Origin: Defluviicoccus sp046348835
GTDB lineage: Bacteria > Pseudomonadota > Alphaproteobacteria > Rhodospirillales > Defluviicoccaceae
Reading direction: 5' to 3'
DNA: 64,000 bases
NCBI GenBank assembly: GCA_046348835.1
Contig: JAXMDM010000002.1
Span: 806,001 to 870,000 of the forward strand
The position numbers and the translations under genes were made by a program. The first letter of the stretch is position 1; every line of letters begins with the position of its first letter. Below the pieces are notes generated by a model that made no database searches, was not told where the DNA came from, and saw only the letters and a list, made by a program, of their open reading frames with translations. Positions 60,356 through 64,000 of this stretch are shown one piece after another.

Positions 60356-61408
60356 ATGTCCGAACCCCGCACCATCATCGTCACCGGCGGAGCCGGCTTC
60401 ATCGGCTCGGCGGTCATCCGGCGGCTGGTCGCAGCGACCGCGTGCCGGGTCGTCAACATCGACAAGCTGACCTACGCCGGCAACCTGGATTCGCTGGAGA
60501 CGGTGGCAAATCATCCCCGCTACAGCTTCGAGCGCATCGACATCTGCGACGTCGCCGCGGTGGAGGACGCGTTTCGTCGCCATCGCCCGGACGCGATCAT
60601 GCATCTGGCCGCCGAGTCCCACGTCGATCGTTCCATCGGGGCGCCGCGGCCCTTCATCGACACCAACGTCGTCGGCACCTACGTCCTCTTGGAAGCGGCG
60701 CGGGCCTATTGGGATTCGCTGGACGACGCCGGGCGCCGCCGGTTCCGCTTCCATCACATCTCGACCGACGAGGTCTACGGCAGCCTCGGTCGCGAAGGAC
60801 TGTTTCGCGAGGACTCGCCCTACCAGCCCAACTCCCCCTATTCGGCGACGAAGGCGGCCTCCGATCACCTCGTCCGCGCCTGGCACCATACCTATGGCCT
60901 GCCGACCCTGGTCACCAATTGCTCCAACAACTACGGCCCCTACCAGTTTCCGGAAAAGCTGATCCCGGTGCTCATCCTCAACGCCCACGCCGGGCGGCCA
61001 TTGCCCATCTACGGCAAGGGCGACAACGTCCGCGACTGGCTCTACGTCGACGACCACGCGGAAGCCCTTTGTCTCGTGTTGTCCGAGGGAACCGTGGGCG
61101 AGACCTACAATATCGGCGGCAATTCCGAGCGCACCAATCTGGAGGTGGCGAAGACCGTCTGTGCCCTGCTCGACCAGCTGACGCCGAACGCGCCGCATCG
61201 TCCCCATGCTTCGCTGATCCGCTTCGTCGAGGACCGTCCGGGCCATGACAAGCGCTACGCCGTCGATGCCGGCCACATCCGCCGCACCCTCGGCTGGGCG
61301 CCGAAGGAGAGCTTCGAGAGCGGAATTGCCAAGACGGTGGCCTGGTATTTGGAGAACCGCGGCTGGTGGGAGCGGATCCAGTCCGGTGCCTACCGGCAGT
61401 GCGCGTGA
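60356..61408 (+). CDS. rfbB: dTDP-glucose 4,6-dehydratase RfbB
   Basis: 350 residues of the extended SDR family. NAD motif TIIVTGGAGFIGSAVIRRLV, INIDKLTYAGNLDSL-like VNIDKLTYAGNLDSLETVAN, HLAAESHVDRSIGAPRPFI, catalytic STDEVYGSLG, YSATKAASDHLVRAW (YxxxK) and NCSNNYGPYQFPEKLIPVLI. Second step of dTDP-L-rhamnose synthesis. First of four rfb genes; rfbA follows 19 nt after its stop. Confidence 0.97.
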   Translation: MSEPRTIIVTGGAGFIGSAVIRRLVAATACRVVNIDKLTYAGNLDSLETVANHPRYSFERIDICDVAAVEDAFRRHRPDAIMHLAAESHVDRSIGAPRPFIDTNVVGTYVLLEAARAYWDSLDDAGRRRFRFHHISTDEVYGSLGREGLFREDSPYQPNSPYSATKAASDHLVRAWHHTYGLPTLVTNCSNNYGPYQFPEKLIPVLILNAHAGRPLPIYGKGDNVRDWLYVDDHAEALCLVLSEGTVGETYNIGGNSERTNLEVAKTVCALLDQLTPNAPHRPHASLIRFVEDRPGHDKRYAVDAGHIRRTLGWAPKESFESGIAKTVAWYLENRGWWERIQSGAYRQCA

Positions 61409-61427
61409 ACCGGTGGGGGAGGGCGGT

Positions 61428-62336
61428 ATGAAAGCGATCAAGCGCAAGGGCATTATTCTCGCCGGCGGCGCCGGGACCCGGCTGCACCCGGTGACGCAGG
61501 TGGTCAGCAAGCAACTGCTGCCGGTCTACGACAAGCCGATGATCTACTATCCGCTGTCGACCTTGATGCTGGCCGGGATCCGCCAGATCCTCGTCATTAC
61601 CACGCCGCACGACGCGCACCTGTTCCAGGAGTTGCTGGGGGACGGTTCGCAGTGGGGGATCGAGATCGGTTATGCGGTGCAGCCGGAGCCGGGCGGCTTG
61701 GCCCAGGCGTTCCTGATCGGGGCCTCGTTCATTGCCGGCGAAACCTGTTGCCTGATCCTCGGCGACAACATCTTTTTCGGCCATGGCCTCGCCGAACGGC
61801 TGCAGGAAGTGGCGGCGAAGGCGGGCGGCGCCACCGTGTTCGCCTATCCGGTGAGCGATCCCGAACGCTACGGCGTGGTGGAGTTCAACGATCGGCTGGA
61901 GGCGATCAGCATCGAGGAGAAGCCGAAGGCACCGCGTTCGGAGTACGCAGTGACCGGGCTCTATTTCTACGACGAAGAGGTGGTCGACATCGCCCGGTCG
62001 CTGAAGCCATCGCCGCGGGGCGAGCTGGAGATCACCGACGTCAATCTCGCCTATCTTAAGCGACGCAAGCTGGGGGTCGAGATCCTCGGCCGGGGCATGG
62101 CCTGGCTCGACACCGGAACCCACCAGGCGCTGCACCAGGCGGTGACCTTCGTCGAGATCATCGAAGCCCGGCAGGGGCTGAAAATCTCCTGTCCCGAAGA
62201 GATCGCCTGGCGGATGGGCTTTATCGATTCGGCGCAGCTGGAGCGCCTCGCCGCCGCGCTCGCCCGCTCCGAGTACGGCAAATACCTGGGCTCGCTGCTG
62301 CACGAGCGGGTCCGCGTGTCCGACGAGGCAGCATGA
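61428..62336 (+). CDS. rfbA: Glucose-1-phosphate thymidylyltransferase RfbA
   Basis: 302 residues. Nucleotidyl transferase motif KGIILAGGAGTRLHPVTQVV, SKQLLPVYDKPMIYYPLSTL, PGGLAQAFLIGASFI, ILGDNIFFGHGL and TGLYFYDEEVVDIARSLKPS with RGELEITDVN. It makes dTDP-glucose from dTTP and glucose-1-phosphate. GGGAGGGCGGT precedes the ATG. Its stop overlaps the rfbC start (ATGA). Confidence 0.97.
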   Translation: MKAIKRKGIILAGGAGTRLHPVTQVVSKQLLPVYDKPMIYYPLSTLMLAGIRQILVITTPHDAHLFQELLGDGSQWGIEIGYAVQPEPGGLAQAFLIGASFIAGETCCLILGDNIFFGHGLAERLQEVAAKAGGATVFAYPVSDPERYGVVEFNDRLEAISIEEKPKAPRSEYAVTGLYFYDEEVVDIARSLKPSPRGELEITDVNLAYLKRRKLGVEILGRGMAWLDTGTHQALHQAVTFVEIIEARQGLKISCPEEIAWRMGFIDSAQLERLAAALARSEYGKYLGSLLHERVRVSDEAA

Positions 62337-62896
62337 ACGTCCTCTCCACCGCATTGCCGGGCGTCATCCTGATCGAACCGCGGGTCTTCGGCGACGATCG
62401 CGGCTTTTTTTTCGAGTCGTTCCACGCCGAACGCTATGCGGAGGCAGGGATCACCGGAGCCTTCGTCCAGGACAACATCTCCTTTTCCAAGCGCGATGTC
62501 CTGCGCGGGCTGCATGTCCAGAACCCGAACCCGCAGGGCAAGCTGGTGTTCGTCCTCGAAGGCGAGGTGACCGACGTGGCCGTCGACGTCCGTCGCGGGT
62601 CGCCCACGTTCGGACAGTGGGTCGCCGTCGTCCTGTCGGCGAGCAACCGGCGCCAGATCTGGGTCCCGGAAGGGTTTGCGCACGGCTTCTGCGTGACCAG
62701 CGAGGAGGCGCTGGTCTGCTACAAATGCACCGACGTCTATAACCCGGCCGGCGAAATGTCGCTCATCTGGAACGATCCCGATATGGGCATCGTCTGGCCG
62801 ACCGACACGCCCGTCCTTTCCGCCAAGGATGCGGCGGCGCCGTCGCTTGCCGGCATCGATCCGCATCGGCTCGTCCCCTACCGGACGACGGCGTGA
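62333..62896 (+). CDS. rfbC: dTDP-4-dehydrorhamnose 3,5-epimerase RfbC
   Basis: 187-residue cupin enzyme. Motifs: VILIEPRVFGDDRGFFFESF, FVQDNISFSKRDVLRGLHVQ (catalytic His in RGLHVQ), QGKLVFVLEGEVTDVAVDVR, RGSPTFGQWVAVVLSASNRR and the Tyr-containing CYKCTDVYNPAGEMSLIWND. It overlaps both neighbours by 4 nt. Confidence 0.97.
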   Translation: MNVLSTALPGVILIEPRVFGDDRGFFFESFHAERYAEAGITGAFVQDNISFSKRDVLRGLHVQNPNPQGKLVFVLEGEVTDVAVDVRRGSPTFGQWVAVVLSASNRRQIWVPEGFAHGFCVTSEEALVCYKCTDVYNPAGEMSLIWNDPDMGIVWPTDTPVLSAKDAAAPSLAGIDPHRLVPYRTTA

Positions 62897-63798
62897 GTCC
62901 GGTCCGGAAGGCGATGCCTCCCATCCTTCTTCTCGGACGCGAAGGACAGGTCGGCTGGGAGTTGGCGCGATCGTTGGCGCCGTTCGCCCCGGTGCTGGGA
63001 CTGGCGCGCGCCCAACTGGATCTCACCGACGCGGACGCCATCAGGCGCACCGTCCGGGAGGTGCGGCCGGGCCTGATCGTCAATGCCGCGGCCTATACCC
63101 AGGTCGACAAGGCGGAGACCGAGACCACCCTCGCCGCCGCCGTCAATGCCACCGCTCCCGGCATCCTCGCCGAGGAGGCGAAGCGGGTCGGCTGTCCCCT
63201 CGTTCATTATTCCACCGACTATGTCTTCGACGGCGCCGGCCAGCGGCCGTGGCGAGAGGATGACCCGGTGGCCCCGGTCAACGCCTACGGCGCCTCAAAG
63301 CTGGCGGGGGAGCGGACGGTTGCCGCGGCGGCCGGATCCCATCTAATCTTCCGCACCGCCTGGGTGTTCGCCGATCGCGGCCGCAACTTCCTCAAGACCA
63401 TGCAGCGTCTCGCCCTCGAGCGCGACGAGTTGCGGGTGGTGGCGGATCAGCGGGGTGCACCCACCTGGGCGCGGCTGATCGCCGAGGCGACGGCGCTGGT
63501 CCTGGGGCAGACCCGCGGCGGCAGCGGCTGGCAGGCAATGGCCGAGCGCAGCGGCATCTACCACCTCACCGCCGCCGGCGAGACGACGTGGTGCGGCTTC
63601 GCCGAGGCGATCGTTGCCGCGTGCGAACCGGCCGACGGGCGGCCCCGCGCCCGCGTCGTCGGCATCGCGACGAGCGAGTATCCTACCCCGGCGAAGCGCC
63701 CCGCCTACTCGGTGCTCGACGGCTCCCGGCTCGCCGACACCTTCGGGCTGCGCCTGCCCGACTGGCACGACGGCCTGAGGCTCTGCCTCGGCGGGTAG
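62893..63798 (+). CDS. rfbD: dTDP-4-dehydrorhamnose reductase RfbD
   Basis: 301 residues from a GTG overlapping the rfbC stop (GTGA). SDR motif ILLLGREGQVGWELARSLAP, VNAAAYTQVDKAETETTLAA, HYSTDYVFDGAGQRPWREDD, NAYGASKLAGERTVAAAAGS (YxxxK) and RTAWVFADRGRNFLKTMQRL. It completes dTDP-L-rhamnose, presumably for O-antigen or exopolysaccharide; the next gene looks like a glycosyltransferase. Confidence 0.97.
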   Translation: MSPVRKAMPPILLLGREGQVGWELARSLAPFAPVLGLARAQLDLTDADAIRRTVREVRPGLIVNAAAYTQVDKAETETTLAAAVNATAPGILAEEAKRVGCPLVHYSTDYVFDGAGQRPWREDDPVAPVNAYGASKLAGERTVAAAAGSHLIFRTAWVFADRGRNFLKTMQRLALERDELRVVADQRGAPTWARLIAEATALVLGQTRGGSGWQAMAERSGIYHLTAAGETTWCGFAEAIVAACEPADGRPRARVVGIATSEYPTPAKRPAYSVLDGSRLADTFGLRLPDWHDGLRLCLGG

Positions 63799-63818
63799 GG
63801 GACCGTCCCCTCCCGCCG

Positions 63819-64000
63819 TTACCCCTGCATCTTCCAGGGCTTGACCGTGCGCGGCGGAAAGGCGACGGCGAACGGATGCACCGCCGACAGGTTGGGGTTG
63901 TAGTAGGGATCGCGATCGAGGGCATCGCCCCACCGCTCGCGCATCAGGGCCAATTCCCGCTGCTGCCGTTGCCGCTTCTCTTCCGTTTCGTGATCGTACC
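63819..64000 (-). CDS. Glycosyltransferase (GT2-like), C-terminal end only
   Basis: The last 59 codons of a leftward gene running off the right end, stop TAA at 63821-63819. The segment YDHETEEKRQRQQRELALMR with LMRERWGDALDRDPYYNPNL is the ending typical of GT2 rhamnosyl/glycosyl transferases (H-E-S-x-x-R...W...L-x-x-DPYYNPNL). Convergent with rfbD, with 20 nt between the stops. Confidence 0.7.
   Translation of the reverse strand, partial: YDHETEEKRQRQQRELALMRERWGDALDRDPYYNPNLSAVHPFAVAFPPRTVKPWKMQG

Overview
The window is a GC-rich (by eye near 68-70%) chromosomal segment from an alphaproteobacterium, most likely a Rhodospirillales-type organism. The evidence is a GapR/DUF2312 protein, an EncFtn-family ferritin-like protein close to the Rhodospirillum type, a flagellar block with the alphaproteobacterial DUF6468-MotE pair after fliM, UPF0280 and DUF1185 proteins beside a molybdenum hydroxylase, and frequent 4-bp ATGA/GTGA gene overlaps. 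The exact genus cannot be read from the sequence.

Layout. 1-8557 (minus strand) is one tightly packed seven-gene catabolic operon: a molybdenum hydroxylase (FAD subunit plus fused 2Fe-2S/Mo subunit), a 6-hydroxynicotinate-reductase-like iron-sulfur protein, a UPF0280 (ApbE-like) protein, a DUF1185 protein, and a branched-chain-amino-acid-type ABC solute receptor and permease. It looks like uptake plus hydroxylation and reduction of an N-heterocycle, substrate unknown. 8852-12030 holds a GapR-like nucleoid protein, a Na/Pi cotransporter, a small HTH regulator behind a perfect 13-bp inverted repeat, and a catalytically degenerate nuclease-fold protein. 12037-18571 is a reduced type II secretion/type IV pilus-like set (prepilin peptidase, GspE, GspF, GspD) without pseudopilins. 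It is followed by an orphan EncFtn ferritin-like gene and an SMP-30-type lactonase.

20255-25272 is an accessory patch: an AT-rich orphan membrane/coiled-coil gene, a 330-bp decayed copy of the 3' end of the yihY gene found 2.6 kb downstream, a LuxR-type regulator with an atypical receiver, a frameshifted HAF-repeat-like secreted protein, and the intact yihY. 25802-30434 carries a clade-2 catalase flanked by two DUF2270 paralogues, then a DUF599 membrane protein.

30522-42811 is a flagellar region: flgF-G-A-H leftward, divergent from fliL-fliM-DUF6468-motE-cheY and three unrecognised coupled genes (two MotB-like proteins and a 950-residue periplasmic repeat protein), then fliO-fliP leftward. 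43095-47670 has rlmE, a ppx/gppA-type phosphatase, tRNA-Gln(CTG) and a histidine kinase/response regulator pair. 48070-55078 is a fatty-acid oxidation electron-transfer set (acyl-CoA ligase, etfB, etfA, acyl-CoA dehydrogenase, ETF-ubiquinone oxidoreductase) in which etfA carries an apparent 8-nt deletion and frameshift. 55371-58715 is a pqqABCDE operon, including a 27-residue pqqA. 58881-63798 has an RNA methyltransferase and the four dTDP-rhamnose genes rfbBACD, and the window ends inside a glycosyltransferase-like gene.

All calls come from reading the sequence by eye; no database search was run.
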